From NCBI RefSeq assembly GCF_900113045.1, contig NZ_FONY01000010.1, forward strand, positions 1 through 64,000: a stretch of DNA of 64,000 nt. Direction: 5' to 3'. The notes below the pieces were generated by a model. That model did no database searches. It saw only the letters and a program-made list of their open reading frames with translations, and was not told the DNA's origin. A program made the translations under genes and the position numbers. The stretch comes from Thermoflexibacter ruber (GTDB taxonomy: Bacteria; Bacteroidota; Bacteroidia; Cytophagales; Thermoflexibacteraceae). This document shows, in pieces, positions 17,624 to 26,540 of this stretch. Every line of letters begins with the position of its first letter. Within the stretch, counting starts at the first letter, position 1.

Positions 17624-19534
17624 TTACTTTGTTTCCTCATTAAGCATCTCTATTACTAAGCTGATTTCTTGTACGGTAGCCTCGGTGTTGCCAGAGAAAC
17701 CTACACTTTTGAAACGAATATCTCCATTTTTATCAATGATGTACTTGGTAGGAATACCCGAAACACCAAAGTTGGCTACTACGGTGTTGTCATTGTCCAA
17801 AAGGACATTAAAAGTATATTTTTTCTTTTCTATAAAATCTCCTGCATTTTGCTTTTTGTCTTTGGCACTTTCCCATGTGTCTATAAAAACAAAAGCTACG
17901 TTTTTGTCGTCTTTGTACTTATCTACGGCTTGTTGCATGGCTGGGAAGGAAGAAATACAAGGTCCGCACCAAGTTGCCCAAAAATCCACGACTACAATTT
18001 TGCCTTTCATGCTTGCCAGACTCACCTCCTCGTCTTTCAGATTTTTCAAAGTAAATTGAGGAGCTTTTTCCCTAATGAGTTTTTTACTAATCTCATTTTT
18101 CATTTTTTCTTTGCTTGCTTTCTCCAAGGCTCCGATGTAAGTTGTCCACCCTTTTTCACTGCCTTTTTCTTTGACATAGATTTCTTTGAGCATTTCTTTC
18201 ATTTTGGCAGAGGCAGCCCCAGTTCTTATAAAGTCTTCTAATTCAGTTTTCAAGGAAGCAGAGGCTTTGCTTTTAGCAAGAGCAAGCACGTAGCGTTCGT
18301 TATAGTCAGCAAGCCTTCTTTTGTATATCTCTACGGCATCTTTTAGGTATTGGTAAGCCTCTTCGTACTTGCCTTGCTTGTACAAGATATAGCCGTATGT
18401 ATCTGCAAACATGCCATAAGTATTTTTATTTTCATCTTTAAATGCTTTCTCAGTAAAATAAGAAGGTTTTTTGCTCATATCCACAGGCATATCTTTCCTT
18501 GCTTTTGCCCAAGCAGTGGCTTTTTGGGAATATGCTAATGCCTTGTCCAAGTTTTCGCCTTTCTCTGCCCAGCCCCAAGCGATGTTATTGTAAGTGTGTG
18601 CTAAATTGTCTATGGATTTGCCTGCTGAGAGTTTTTCAAACTCATCAATCTTATTGGCTTTAATCGCCTTATTTACAAGCAAATAGTCCAAAGATTCTAT
18701 GTAGCGAGAGGAAGGGAATTTTATTTTGAACTCCTCTATTAATTTCTTCACTTGCTCAAAGTCTTCTTCTTGGTCAATCTTATCATACTCTTTCCACTGT
18801 ACTTCGTTCCCAAGTGGGTACTTTTCTTTCAATAGATTTTTATATTTTTCTGTCTTTTCTTTATCCCCCAAACGCTCGTACTGTCCTGCCAAAAACTCCA
18901 AAGTATTTTCATCAAATTCTTTTTTGGTTTCTAAATTAGCTAATTCTTGGGCGATAATCTCATTGGCTTGCTCTTTCTTCTCACTTTTTAATGCCCGTAG
19001 ATAAGTGGCAAGAGTTTGGATTTTTTGTTTTTGTGTAGGATACAGCGCAAACTCCTTTTCAAAAAGTGCTACTATTTTAGGATTATAGTTTTCATCATTT
19101 TCGCTAATAAGGTAATACCACCTTGCGTAGATAACTGCTAGACTGCCATAGGCATTTTCTATGGGTTTTTGCTGGGCATCATAGACCAATGCAGTGTACC
19201 AGTCTTTGCCGTTAAAATCTTTTTGCTCTTCGTTAGTAAAAACAAAAATCATACTTTGGACGGTATCAGGCACTTGAAAAGAGCCTTTCCAAAAGTTGTC
19301 AGCTTTGTTGAGGTCGATTTCGTGAGCTATGAGTTCATAGTCTTTGCCAAAGTAAATGATACAAGAAATTTCCTTTGCCTCTTTCAAGTCCTTGACGGGC
19401 TGATAGGTAATTTCTAAAGTTTTTCCTGCTTGAGGAAAAGCAGGTAAGATTTGCAGATTAGAATAATTTATTTCTTGGGCAATAGCTAAGTTGGCTATCC
19501 AAGCAAGGCAGAGGAACACCAATAGTTTTTTCAT
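17624..19534 (-). CDS. Exported TPR-like protein with C-terminal TlpA-type thioredoxin domain
   Basis: 636 aa from ATG 19534 (MKKLLVFLCLAWIANLAIAQ signal peptide); upstream codons to 19576 are ignored. The long N-terminal part has helical, Lys/Glu-rich repeats of TPR type, for example YGYILYKQGKYEEAYQYLKDA. The C-terminal 135 residues are a thioredoxin domain with WATWCGPC (active site at 522-526) and the cis-proline loop GIPTKYIID. Such proteins are common periplasmic disulfide reductases in Bacteroidota, often with a role in cytochrome or outer-membrane protein maturation. Stands alone. Confidence 0.9.
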   Translation of the reverse strand: MKKLLVFLCLAWIANLAIAQEINYSNLQILPAFPQAGKTLEITYQPVKDLKEAKEISCIIYFGKDYELIAHEIDLNKADNFWKGSFQVPDTVQSMIFVFTNEEQKDFNGKDWYTALVYDAQQKPIENAYGSLAVIYARWYYLISENDENYNPKIVALFEKEFALYPTQKQKIQTLATYLRALKSEKKEQANEIIAQELANLETKKEFDENTLEFLAGQYERLGDKEKTEKYKNLLKEKYPLGNEVQWKEYDKIDQEEDFEQVKKLIEEFKIKFPSSRYIESLDYLLVNKAIKANKIDEFEKLSAGKSIDNLAHTYNNIAWGWAEKGENLDKALAYSQKATAWAKARKDMPVDMSKKPSYFTEKAFKDENKNTYGMFADTYGYILYKQGKYEEAYQYLKDAVEIYKRRLADYNERYVLALAKSKASASLKTELEDFIRTGAASAKMKEMLKEIYVKEKGSEKGWTTYIGALEKASKEKMKNEISKKLIREKAPQFTLKNLKDEEVSLASMKGKIVVVDFWATWCGPCISSFPAMQQAVDKYKDDKNVAFVFIDTWESAKDKKQNAGDFIEKKKYTFNVLLDNDNTVVANFGVSGIPTKYIIDKNGDIRFKSVGFSGNTEATVQEISLVIEMLNEETK

Positions 19535-19668
19535 AAGATTCGTTTTTAAAGTAAAAGGATATGATAAAATACACAATGTAGAATTGATCCCCTAAAATAC
19601 CAAAAGTTATAGAAGTTCCATGTAATTTTTTACTTTTAACTTTCTTATGTTAAAACTTTGTATTTTTG

Positions 19669-20625
19669 TTAAAAAGCACTTGGTTTGAGCAGCAAGCCTG
19701 TTGTTTCTTCTAAGCCAAAAAGAAGATTCATGTTTTGCACTGCCTGCCCAGATGCTCCTTTCGTTAAGTTATCTATTAAGCTAATAATCAATAGCTTGTT
19801 TTTGTGTTTTTCCAAATACAAAATACATTTGTTTGTATTTATCACTTGCTTCAAATCTGGGTTGGCAGAGGAAAGCACCACAAAAGGTTCGTTTTCATAA
19901 TAACTTTGATAAATAGCTCTTGCCTGCTCTATTGTTGCATCAAAGTGGAGATATACCGAAGCTAAAATGCCTCTGGTAAAATTGCCACGATAGGGAATAA
20001 AGTTAATGTCATGGTTAAAATTGGGCTGTAACTGCCTAATACTTTGAGTTATTTCTGCCAAGTGCTGATGCTCGAATGCTTTATAAACAGACAAGTTATT
20101 GTTTCGCCAGCTAAAATGGGTAGTTTCAGTAGGTTTTTGCCCTGCCCCTGTAGAGCCTGTTGTTCCGCTAATGTGTATTTCATCATTTAAAAGGTGTTCC
20201 TTTGCCAGCGGAAGCAGTGCTAACTCTATGCAAGTAGCAAAACACCCGGGATTAGCAATAAAGCGAGCCTGTTGAATAGCAGGTTTATTGAGTTCAGGTA
20301 AGCCATATACCCAATCTAACTTTCCTAAGCGGTGGTCTTGGCTGAGGTCTATGATTTTAATGTGAGAGCCTAAAGTATGTTTTTCTAAAAATTTGACAGC
20401 TTCGCCATGTCCCACACAGAGGAAAACGACATCTACCGCTTGCGAAATTTCGTCTGTAAAGTGTAGTTCTGTTTCTCCTATTAGGTCTTGATGTACCTCA
20501 TAAATGGGCTTATGGGCATTGCTGTTGCTATGCACATAAGCAATCTCTACTTGTGGGTGGCGAAGTAGTATTCTGAGCAATTCTCCCGCAGTATAGCCTG
20601 CACCTCCTATGATTCCGATTTTCAT
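19669..20625 (-). CDS. argC: N-acetyl-gamma-glutamyl-phosphate reductase
   Basis: 318 aa. Third step of arginine synthesis: NADPH-dependent reduction of N-acyl-glutamyl phosphate to the semialdehyde. N-terminal NADP fold with GGAGYTAGEL at 7-16; catalytic C128 in ANPGCFATCIEL; later HQHLAEI and NFTRGILASVY. Length typical of the short ArgC class. Some Bacteroidota use N-succinyl rather than N-acetyl intermediates, so the acyl group is uncertain. No other arg genes are adjacent. Confidence 0.96.
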   Translation of the reverse strand: MKIGIIGGAGYTAGELLRILLRHPQVEIAYVHSNSNAHKPIYEVHQDLIGETELHFTDEISQAVDVVFLCVGHGEAVKFLEKHTLGSHIKIIDLSQDHRLGKLDWVYGLPELNKPAIQQARFIANPGCFATCIELALLPLAKEHLLNDEIHISGTTGSTGAGQKPTETTHFSWRNNNLSVYKAFEHQHLAEITQSIRQLQPNFNHDINFIPYRGNFTRGILASVYLHFDATIEQARAIYQSYYENEPFVVLSSANPDLKQVINTNKCILYLEKHKNKLLIISLIDNLTKGASGQAVQNMNLLFGLEETTGLLLKPSAF

Positions 20626-20660
20626 TTTAAAAGATATTTGCTAATTTTAATTATACCCCA

Positions 20661-20668
20661 CAAAATTA
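20661..20668 (-). promoter_or_regulatory. -7 box TAATTTTG for argC
   Basis: Plus-strand CAAAATTA is TAATTTTG on the minus strand, 35 nt before the argC ATG. No -33 TTTG at the usual distance. No ARG-box-like repeat seen. Confidence 0.4.
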
Positions 20669-20756
20669 CACTCTTTTATCGTACTACCTCCTTGCATTAG
20701 GACAAAAATTAGAGATTTTCCCTTATTTTTAAAAGTTCAATCTATTTCAAAACTAT

Positions 20757-22376
20757 ATGGAAAACATTTCTGTCATTGTCCTATTGCTTTCTGGCATTAC
20801 TTTCTTGGCGATTTTGAGCAATAGATACAAATTTCCTATTCCTATTGCTTTGGTTTTAGCAGGTTTAGTGATTAGCCTTATTCCTAACCTACCTGTAGTT
20901 ATTTTGAAGCCAGAGGTTGTTTTTTTAATCTTTTTACCTCCCTTGCTTTATGCGGCGGCTTGGAATACAAGCTGGCATGACTTCAAGGCAAATCTCAGAC
21001 CTATCTCCTTAGCGGCGTTTGGCTTAGTCTTTTTTACTACAATTTTAGTTGGCTGGGCGGCACACGAGTTTATTCCTAACTTGTCTTGGGCAGAGGCATT
21101 CCTATTAGGGGCTATTATTTCGCCTCCTGATGCTGTTGCCGCTACTTCTGTAACCAAAGGGCTGGGTTTGCACCCACGCATCATTGCCATTTTAGAAGGA
21201 GAAAGTTTGATGAATGATGCAAGCGGACTAATAGCCTACAAGTATGCCTTAGCCGCTATTATGACAGGTTTCTTTGATTGGGGGGAAGCAAGTTGGCACT
21301 TCTTTTGGGTAGTGGGAGCAGGTACAGCGATTGGCTTGGCTGTGGGTGGGGCGATGTATTTCGTGCATAAATACTTAGTCCGAGATGCCAATATCGAGGT
21401 GGCTTTCACTCTTATTACGCCTTTCGCCTCTTACCTTCTGGCAGAGTCTATCCATGTTTCAGGAGTGTTGGCAGTAGTAAGCACAGGTTTATTACTTTCT
21501 TATAGTTCAGGAGAAATTTTTTCGCACCAGTCGCGTATTCAGGCGTATGCTTTTTGGGACGTGATTATCTTCATTTTGAACGGGCTGGTTTTCATACTTA
21601 TAGGGTTGCAGCTTAGCTATGTTGTCAAAGAAGATACTAACCTTTGGCTATGGATAGCTTACGGAATAGGGCTAAGTATTTTCATCTTCTTTATTCGGCT
21701 GATTTGGGTCATTCCTGCCTCAGCTATACCAAGAATGCTCAGTGCAAAAATCAGACAAAGAGAGCATTACAGCAGAAAATATTGGTGGGTATTTACTTGG
21801 GCAGGTATGAGAGGCGTAGTATCTATGGCGGCAGCTTTGGCTTTGCCCTTGACTATGCCCGATGGAACACTCTTTGCCAATCGCGACTTAATCATTTTTC
21901 TCACTTTTTGTGTCATTATTTTTTCTTTGGTGTTCCAAGGGCTTTCTCTGCCTTGGCTCATCAAAACCCTAAAATTGCCAAGACACTCTATTCTGGCAGA
22001 GGAATACGAGATTCGTTTAGCCTTGGTCAATCATTCCATTGCCCATATAGAAGAAAACTTGGCTTTCATAGAGGAAGACTTATTGGCAAAAATCAAGAGC
22101 AAATACGAAATCAAATTTAATAGGCTTCAAAAAACTACCTTGCCTTTGGACTATCACCAAAAACATTTGCTCAACCAAGAAGAAAACACAGAGCAGACCA
22201 TAGAAGACCTGTTCAATCAGTTCACTAAGTACCAGATAGACCTGATAGAGGTAGAAAGAAATTACCTCAAAAAACTGCATAAGCAAGGAAAAGCTAATGA
22301 GGAGGTGCTAAGGAAATTAGAAAAAGAACTTGACTTAGAGGAAGCAAGGCTGAGAATGGAGATGTACGATGAGTAA
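20757..22376 (+). CDS. CPA1-family Na+/H+ antiporter
   Basis: 539 aa. Twelve or so membrane segments carry CPA1 motifs: FLIFLPPLLYAAAWNTSW, IISPPDAVAATSV with the ion-binding aspartate, and EGESLMNDASGLIAY. The cytoplasmic C-terminus of about 140 residues is charged and predicted coiled coil (EENLAFIEEDLLAKI to the end). Probably exchanges Na+ or K+ for H+ in the inner membrane, similar to YjcE/NhaP proteins. Stands upstream of the type IIG R-M gene with a 52-nt spacer. Confidence 0.93.
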   Translation: MENISVIVLLLSGITFLAILSNRYKFPIPIALVLAGLVISLIPNLPVVILKPEVVFLIFLPPLLYAAAWNTSWHDFKANLRPISLAAFGLVFFTTILVGWAAHEFIPNLSWAEAFLLGAIISPPDAVAATSVTKGLGLHPRIIAILEGESLMNDASGLIAYKYALAAIMTGFFDWGEASWHFFWVVGAGTAIGLAVGGAMYFVHKYLVRDANIEVAFTLITPFASYLLAESIHVSGVLAVVSTGLLLSYSSGEIFSHQSRIQAYAFWDVIIFILNGLVFILIGLQLSYVVKEDTNLWLWIAYGIGLSIFIFFIRLIWVIPASAIPRMLSAKIRQREHYSRKYWWVFTWAGMRGVVSMAAALALPLTMPDGTLFANRDLIIFLTFCVIIFSLVFQGLSLPWLIKTLKLPRHSILAEEYEIRLALVNHSIAHIEENLAFIEEDLLAKIKSKYEIKFNRLQKTTLPLDYHQKHLLNQEENTEQTIEDLFNQFTKYQIDLIEVERNYLKKLHKQGKANEEVLRKLEKELDLEEARLRMEMYDE

Positions 22377-22428
22377 TATTTTCTCTTTTCTTTTGTTGAA
22401 AAATTGAATAATCACTAAAATTGCAGTT

Positions 22429-25305
22429 ATGCAAGTAAATACATTTCCTTTGGTAACGAAAGAAGAAGCAAAAGAAAAAATCAGGGAACTCATAGAAAAG
22501 TTTGAGTCGCAGAAAGAGTATTTTAAAACCTTAGAATACAACGAAACCCAAACGCGCAAGGATTTTATTGACCCTTTTTTTAGGGCTTTGGGCTGGGATA
22601 TAGACAACAAAAAAGGTAAGTTAGAAAGCTATCGCGATGTAAAGTTAGAGGACAAAATCAGAGTAAGCGGACGCACCAAGTCCCCCGATTATGCCTTTAA
22701 CGTCAATGGCAAACGCACTTTTTTTGTAGAAGCAAAAAAGCCTGCCGTCCCTATCAAAGAGCAACCTGAGCCTGCTATCCAAGTGCGGAACTATGCTTGG
22801 AACGCCAGCTTACTTATTTCTGTAGTTACTGATTTTGAGGAGTTTGCTATCTACGACTGTACCCGAAAGCCCCGAAAGCACGACAGAGCTATTACTAAGA
22901 GGCTCAAATACATTCACTATACCCAATACCTCCAAGAGTTTGATTTTCTCTGGGATACTTTTGCTTTTGAGAATGTAGAAAAAGGAAGCATCACTGCCTA
23001 CGGTCAGAAATATGCTGACCTCAAAAATGCCGAGCCTGTCGACAAGGCATTTTTAAAATCTTTGGAAGATTGGCGTACTTATTTAGCTACCAATATTGCC
23101 CAGCTGAACAAAAACTTAGAGGAGTACGAACTCAACTTTGCCGTACAGCAGACCATAGACCGCATTGTGTTTTTGAAAGTATGCGAAGACAGAATGTTAG
23201 AAAAAGAAGGTAGCCTCATTGCCCAAATCAAGAAAGGCAACTATTACCAAAACCTTTACCAATACTTTGTCCTTGCTGACCAAAAGTACAACTCAGGACT
23301 ATTTGACCTAAAAAAAGATACCGTTACTGCAAACTTACACATTGACAATAAGGTAATTAAAAGTATCATAGAGGAACTGTATGGCGAAGATGAAAATGGG
23401 ATTACTTTCAATTTTAACATCATTCCCGTAGAAATTTTAGGTTATGCCTACGAGCAGTTTTTGGGCAAAGTCATTTACCTTACCTCGGCTAACAGTGCTA
23501 AAATAGAGGAAAAACCCGAAGTTCGCAAGGCTGGGGGCGTTTACTACACTCCTCAGTACATCGTGGACTACATCGTCAAAGAAACGCTTGGAGAGGTGAT
23601 TGCGGGCAAAACACCCCAAGAAATCTCAGCTATCAAAGTGCTTGACCCTGCTTGCGGGAGCGGTTCGTTCCTGTTGGGTGCTTATCAATACCTTTTGGAT
23701 TATCATTTAAGTTATTACCAAGCCCATCCTTCTCCTTTGGGGAAAGCAAAGGGAGGGACTGATACACTTACCCCTGACGGCAAACTGACTACGGCAGAGA
23801 AAAAACGCATTTTGCTCAACAATATTTTTGGGGTGGACATTGATGCTCAAGCCGTAGAAGTTACTAAGCTAAGTCTGCTTCTGAAAGCCTTAGAAGGGGA
23901 AACCGAAGCCTCTATCCATGCCTCGCTCAAACTTTTCAATGAAAGAGTGTTGCCCTCTATTGACGACAATATTCAGTGCGGCAACTCGCTGATAGGCACT
24001 GATTTTTACAATAGTGGTCTGTTTCTTACACCCAAAGAGGAAAGGAAAATCAACGTTTTTGATTGGAAAATTGCCTTCAAAGAGGTGTTCAGACAAGGCG
24101 GTTTTGATGTGGTGATGGGTAATCCGCCGTACAGGACTTTACAATTAGGAAAGAAGCAAGAAAGTGAAAAAGAATATTTGTTGAATTATTACAAGACTAA
24201 GTTTCCTTATTCTTTTTCATATAAAGTGAACCTTTTTGCATTGTTTATGGAAAGAATGGTTTTTTTACTAAAATCAAAGCAATCTTATGCTTCCTTTATT
24301 GTTCCCAGCACATTTCATAACTCTTTTTATTTCAAAAGCTTACGGAAATTTCTTCTTGAAAAAGGCTCTTTTTCCTCTATTTATGATATTCGCTTTAAAG
24401 TTTTCAATCAGGCTGAGATAGGGGGAAATAGTATTTTTGTGTATCATTTAGACAAATATAATAGTAAAATTCAACTCAAAATAGCAGAGAACAGAGATGA
24501 GTTTAAAATACCTAAAATTACTACCATTACTACTGAAGATATACTTCAAAATGAGCATTTTAATATTAATTTTTTTACTAAGGATTTACGTTTTGAGGAG
24601 AAATTTAAAAGATTAAGTTTTGTAAAATTAGGAGAGATAGCAAAAATATATCAAGGCATTATTACGGGAAATAATCAAAAATTTCTTGCAGAAAAGCGAG
24701 TTTCATCTGATTGGCAACCTATTTTACGAGGTAGAGATATTAATAGATATAGTATTAGTTATTCCAATATCTATGTTTACTACAAACCTGAGGAACTCTG
24801 GAGCAACGCAAATGAAAAAATGTTCAGAGTTCCTGAAAAAATTATTAGCCGTCAAACAAGCGACAAATTAGTAGCCACCTTAGATACAAATAGTTATTTT
24901 TCTTTAGATAGTACACATGTAATTCATCTCAAAAATGATATTTTTTCTTTGAAATATCTTTTAGGCATTTTTAATTCAAAACTACTTAATTTTATATATC
25001 AGTCTAAGGTAAATGAAGGGGGTAGAGTATTTGCACAAGTCAAAGTAGTGAATTTAAAAGTTTTACCCATAAGATTAATTGATTTTAATAACCCCACCGA
25101 GAAGCAAGCTCATGATGAAATTGTGAAGTTTGTAGGAATGCTCTTGGAGTTAAACAAGCGATTACATAAGGCTACTTTGCCCTCTGACATTCGCCAACTG
25201 CAAGCCCGAATCCAAGCGGCAGAGCGGCAAATCGACCAACTAATTTACCAACTTTACGAGCTAAGCCCCGAGGAAATCAAACTGATAGACCCTGAGTATG
25301 AGTAA
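22429..25305 (+). CDS. Type IIG restriction-modification enzyme (endonuclease-methyltransferase fusion)
   Basis: 958 aa. N-terminal PD-(D/E)xK nuclease with D87 (PDYAF), E101 and K103 (FFVEAKK). A helical linker leads to a gamma-class N6-adenine methyltransferase with motif I DPACGSGSFL at 406-415 and motif IV NPPY at 565-568, then a C-terminal target-recognition region (YYKPEELWS, SSDWQPILRGRDI) and a coiled-coil end. This single-chain architecture is that of Eco57I/MmeI-like enzymes, where one recognition domain guides both cutting and methylation. All catalytic motifs look intact. The specificity cannot be read. A palindromic GC-richer segment inside encodes the SPLGKAKGG loop. Confidence 0.93.
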   Translation: MQVNTFPLVTKEEAKEKIRELIEKFESQKEYFKTLEYNETQTRKDFIDPFFRALGWDIDNKKGKLESYRDVKLEDKIRVSGRTKSPDYAFNVNGKRTFFVEAKKPAVPIKEQPEPAIQVRNYAWNASLLISVVTDFEEFAIYDCTRKPRKHDRAITKRLKYIHYTQYLQEFDFLWDTFAFENVEKGSITAYGQKYADLKNAEPVDKAFLKSLEDWRTYLATNIAQLNKNLEEYELNFAVQQTIDRIVFLKVCEDRMLEKEGSLIAQIKKGNYYQNLYQYFVLADQKYNSGLFDLKKDTVTANLHIDNKVIKSIIEELYGEDENGITFNFNIIPVEILGYAYEQFLGKVIYLTSANSAKIEEKPEVRKAGGVYYTPQYIVDYIVKETLGEVIAGKTPQEISAIKVLDPACGSGSFLLGAYQYLLDYHLSYYQAHPSPLGKAKGGTDTLTPDGKLTTAEKKRILLNNIFGVDIDAQAVEVTKLSLLLKALEGETEASIHASLKLFNERVLPSIDDNIQCGNSLIGTDFYNSGLFLTPKEERKINVFDWKIAFKEVFRQGGFDVVMGNPPYRTLQLGKKQESEKEYLLNYYKTKFPYSFSYKVNLFALFMERMVFLLKSKQSYASFIVPSTFHNSFYFKSLRKFLLEKGSFSSIYDIRFKVFNQAEIGGNSIFVYHLDKYNSKIQLKIAENRDEFKIPKITTITTEDILQNEHFNINFFTKDLRFEEKFKRLSFVKLGEIAKIYQGIITGNNQKFLAEKRVSSDWQPILRGRDINRYSISYSNIYVYYKPEELWSNANEKMFRVPEKIISRQTSDKLVATLDTNSYFSLDSTHVIHLKNDIFSLKYLLGIFNSKLLNFIYQSKVNEGGRVFAQVKVVNLKVLPIRLIDFNNPTEKQAHDEIVKFVGMLLELNKRLHKATLPSDIRQLQARIQAAERQIDQLIYQLYELSPEEIKLIDPEYE

Positions 25306-25326
25306 GAGATGAACTTTTTAGCAGAG

Positions 25327-26427
25327 TCAATAAATTATCTCGTCATGCTCGCTCAAGCCATTGAGTACTTCTACCAGTTCTAAGGTTTCTACGCCCTTCT
25401 GGATTTTAGTTTTTATCACCTCTCCATTCTTCTTTACTAAAACACTGTCTGACCCTACTAATGCGAACTTAGGAATAGTCAAAGTTTTGTCTTTCTGATG
25501 GATAATGATATTTGCTTCTGCTGTTAGCCCTGCAAAGTTGTAGGGAAAATCCTCTACAAAATCCGCATCTACTCTAAAAGACTGCTCTTGTTTGTTCAGC
25601 ACTTGGTATATCTTGCTTACCTTTGCCTTGTAGATTTTATCTTTGTAAGCATCTACCTTGACGAGTACATCTTGCCCGAGTGCAATTCGGTGTATGTCCA
25701 ATTCATCTACACTAAGTTTTAGATACACATGCTTTTTATCTCCTATCAGGGCTAAGGCTTCATTTCGTCTTACTGCTTCGCCTTGTGCCTTGTAAATTTC
25801 AAATATTAATCCGTCTATAGTGCTGCGAACCACATAGTTGCTCCCATCTTTGGCATTGATTTTATATTGGCTTTCAGCATTTTGCAAATCTACGTAGAGT
25901 TGATTTTTTACTTTTTCAAAGTTGGCTTTGCGTGATAAAAAATCATTTTTAGAAATCTTAAAAGTGGTAGCATAGCGGTCATACTCTATTTGGGAGGTAG
26001 CATTTTGTTCATACAAATTTTTGTACCTGTGGTAGTTGATAGAATCCTGCTCATACTTGATGCGTGCATTTTGGAGGGCTATTTCCAATTCGCGAAGTAC
26101 AGGTGAACCCTGACTAAGATTTTGCTTGCTGACTTGATAGACTTCCTTAGAAGCATTGAAGCGCGCATCTGCTATATCACTTTCTATCCTGAAAAGGGCT
26201 TGATTTGCCTTCACGGTATCTCCTTCCTGTACCAAAGATTGAATCAGCAGACCATCTGCCATAGCATATATCTTGTATTCATTTTTAGGCAAAATGCTCC
26301 CTGAGGCATATACTGATTCTGTCAGTTGCTTGTATGCTGGTTTTAGGGTTTTCTCTTTTTTAGAACAGGAAAAAATGAGGAAGAACTCAAAAAATAAAAC
26401 TATAAAAAATAGATACCTAATTTTCAT
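25327..26427 (-). CDS. Efflux periplasmic adaptor (HlyD/RND membrane-fusion) lipoprotein
   Basis: 366 aa from ATG 26427, which yields a lipoprotein signal ending LIFSC with lipidated C21. Barrel-sandwich hybrid halves flank a long alpha hairpin (about residues 75-180). The lipoyl half-motif SVYASGSILPKNEYKIYAMADGL, split around residue 45, and the later YVVRSTIDGLIFEIYKAQGE are typical of this family. Normally paired with an RND pump or a MacB-type ABC transporter and an outer-membrane factor; none is adjacent. Next to the convergent type IIG gene and followed upstream by hutH. Confidence 0.9.
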   Translation of the reverse strand: MKIRYLFFIVLFFEFFLIFSCSKKEKTLKPAYKQLTESVYASGSILPKNEYKIYAMADGLLIQSLVQEGDTVKANQALFRIESDIADARFNASKEVYQVSKQNLSQGSPVLRELEIALQNARIKYEQDSINYHRYKNLYEQNATSQIEYDRYATTFKISKNDFLSRKANFEKVKNQLYVDLQNAESQYKINAKDGSNYVVRSTIDGLIFEIYKAQGEAVRRNEALALIGDKKHVYLKLSVDELDIHRIALGQDVLVKVDAYKDKIYKAKVSKIYQVLNKQEQSFRVDADFVEDFPYNFAGLTAEANIIIHQKDKTLTIPKFALVGSDSVLVKKNGEVIKTKIQKGVETLELVEVLNGLSEHDEIIY

Positions 26428-26460
26428 CACTTTTATCGGTCTGCTTGTAGTTTTCACTAT

Positions 26461-26468
26461 CAAAAGTA
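26461..26468 (-). promoter_or_regulatory. -7 box TACTTTTG for adaptor gene
   Basis: Plus-strand CAAAAGTA, reading TACTTTTG on the minus strand, 33 nt before ATG 26427. The -33 region is T-rich without TTTG. Confidence 0.4.
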
Positions 26469-26540
26469 ATGAAAACATAAGAATTATAGAAAAATCTACT
26501 ATTTTTTTAAAGCAATATAATTCCTTTTTTCATACTACTC

